The notes under the pieces were generated by a model. That model ran no database searches. It saw only the letters and a program-made list of their open reading frames with translations, and had not been told where the DNA came from. Source: Hydractinia symbiolongicarpus (Eukaryota > Cnidaria > Hydrozoa > Anthoathecata > Hydractiniidae). Taken from it: a stretch of DNA of 64,000 nucleotides. The position numbers were made by a program, and so were the translations under genes. This document shows positions 63,162 through 64,000 of the stretch, piece by piece (position 1 is the first letter of the stretch; every line of letters starts with the position of its first letter). The stretch lies in contig NC_079877.1 of assembly GCF_029227915.1 (NCBI RefSeq), positions 36,483,851-36,547,850 on the forward strand. The letters run 5' to 3'.

Positions 63162-64000
63162 ACTCCCTGGGTATTTTCTTTGTACACTTTTGACTAAACG
63201 GGCCGAGTCCCGGTTTTTCGGGAATCGCGGATTTTTGTTTGCCAGCGATTAAACTTCTTTTATTCAGCGTCTCATCAAAAATGAAAACATTTTTGAAAAC
63301 TAAAAGTCTCATGCGTTTTAGTGGTGAAAAAATAATTTAAAAAATCGTTCGGGAAATGAGTTTACTCACAGGGTACTTTCTTTGTATACATTCGACTATA
63401 CGGGCCGAGTCCGGGATTTACGGGAATTCGGGGGTTTTTGTTTGCCGGCGATTAAACTTCTTTTATTCAGCGTCTCATCAAAAATGAAAACATTTTTGAA
63501 AACTACAAGTCTCATGCGTTTTGGTGGTGAAAAGATAATTTAAAAAATCGTTCTTGAAATGAGTTTACTCACAGGGTACTTTCTTTGTATATACTCGACT
63601 ATACGGGCCAAGCACGGGATTTACGGGAAATCTCGGGTTTTCGTTTGCCGGCGATTAAACTTCTTTTATTCAGCGTCTCATCAAAAATGAAAACATTTTT
63701 GAAAACTAAAAGTCTCATGCGTTTTAGTGGTGAAAAAATAATTTAAAAAATCATTCGGGAAATGAGTTTACTCACAGGGTACTTTCTTTTCATACATTCG
63801 ACTATACGGGCCGAGTCCGGGATTTACGGGAAATCGCGGGTTTTCGTTTGCCGGCGATTAAACATCTTTTATTCAGCGTCTCATCAAAAATGAAAACATT
63901 TTTGAAAACTACAAGTCTCATACGCTTTAGTGGTGAAAAAATAATTTAAAAAATCGTTCGGGAAATGAGTTTACTCCCTGGGTATTTTCTTTGTATACTT
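63162..64000 (+). repeat. Continuation of the copied 52-53 kb block to the window end
   Basis: Follows 52610-53448 at an offset of 10552 bp, including TCCCGGTTTTTCGGG at 63213, AATTCGGGGGTT and TTCTTTTCATAC. Differences noticed are near 63753 (AATCATTCGGG versus AATCGTTCGCG). The window stops inside a monomer. Confidence 0.85.

Larger units (their letters stand above)
1..64000 (+). repeat. Satellite DNA array, ~203-bp monomer, about 315 head-to-tail copies
   Basis: Every line of the window is the same unit repeated. The landmark ATGAGTTTACTC falls at 24, 227, 430 and 632, giving a spacing of 202-203 bp, and this rhythm continues to the last base. All units read in the same direction; I saw no inverted unit and no non-satellite insertion. 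Monomers differ from each other by substitutions concentrated in the segment after ATGAGTTTACTC (CACAGGGTAC, GCAGGGTAC, CCCTGGGTAG, CCCTAGATAC and others) and in the block that follows CTATACGGGCC. Length variation comes mostly from a TA run (TATACT, TATATT, TATATATT). Family knowledge: arrays of this form are typical of eukaryotic centromeric, pericentromeric or subtelomeric heterochromatin; which of these applies is not shown here. The family is not one I recognise. No gene is present over the full 64 kb. Confidence 0.98.

Noticed and set aside
1-64000. CRISPR array
   Set aside because: Repeats are contiguous 203-bp units with no unique spacers and no cas genes.
1-64000. Transposon, LTR or rolling-circle element as the source of the repeat
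   Set aside because: No terminal repeats, target-site duplications, transposase or reverse-transcriptase sequence is visible; a transposon origin of the monomer cannot be excluded but nothing supports it.
1-64000. rDNA spacer, tRNA cluster or histone-type gene repeat
   Set aside because: No rRNA-like or tRNA-like segment occurs within the monomer, and the unit is too short for these gene repeats.
1-64000. Promoter-like A/T-rich boxes (TTGTATACT, TATATATT, AATTTAAAAAAT) in each monomer
   Set aside because: They recur hundreds of times as part of the repeat with no downstream gene; satellite transcription is possible but cannot be inferred from these strings.
1-64000. Telomere repeat or array end inside the window
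   Set aside because: No TTAGGG, TTAGG, TTTAGGG or similar tandem tracts were seen, and the array runs past both window ends.

Overview
The whole window is one uninterrupted, head-to-tail satellite DNA array. The repeating unit is about 203 bp (202-206 bp), roughly 315 monomers fill the 64 kb, and all lie in the same orientation. The window starts and ends inside a monomer, so the array continues on both sides. I see no protein-coding gene, RNA gene, transposon, CRISPR array or unique spacer. The open reading frames of 60-106 codons are by-products of the repeat. A megabase-style array of a near-nucleosome-length monomer points to a eukaryotic chromosome, most plausibly a centromeric, pericentromeric or other heterochromatic block. 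I do not recognise the satellite family and cannot name the organism. The monomer is about 38-39% G+C and CpG-rich, both hand-counted on one monomer.

Layout. 1-4690: 17-monomer (3453 bp) repeat whose second copy is partial. 4691-17038: zone dominated by two alternating monomer types (about 406 bp dimers), with local 6-mer and 8-mer duplications. 17039-27630: two adjacent, almost identical copies of a 26-monomer (5275 bp) unit. 27631-36700: mosaic, with a 5-monomer tandem duplication at 32158-34203. 36701-45052: nested recent duplications with offsets of 11, 13, 6, 5 and 2 monomers. 45053-51969: mosaic that opens with a third, partial copy of the 26-mer unit. 51970-54880: tandem 7-mer (1420 bp). 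54881-57135: mosaic. 57136-61243: tandem 10-mer (2030 bp). 61491-64000: tandem 4-mer (812 bp) followed by a shifted copy of the 51.8-53.4 kb segment.

There is no single fixed higher-order repeat. Nearly identical blocks whose offsets are different whole numbers of monomers are what repeated unequal exchange or amplification would leave. Within the monomer the most structured element is a 9-bp inverted repeat around an AAAA loop, retained in almost every unit, with two shorter dyads nearby. These are candidates for structural or protein-binding roles, but nothing here proves a function. I found no previously undescribed gene system; the interest lies in the array's architecture. Coordinates and offsets were derived by eye from shared variant markers, so mismatch counts are minimum values.
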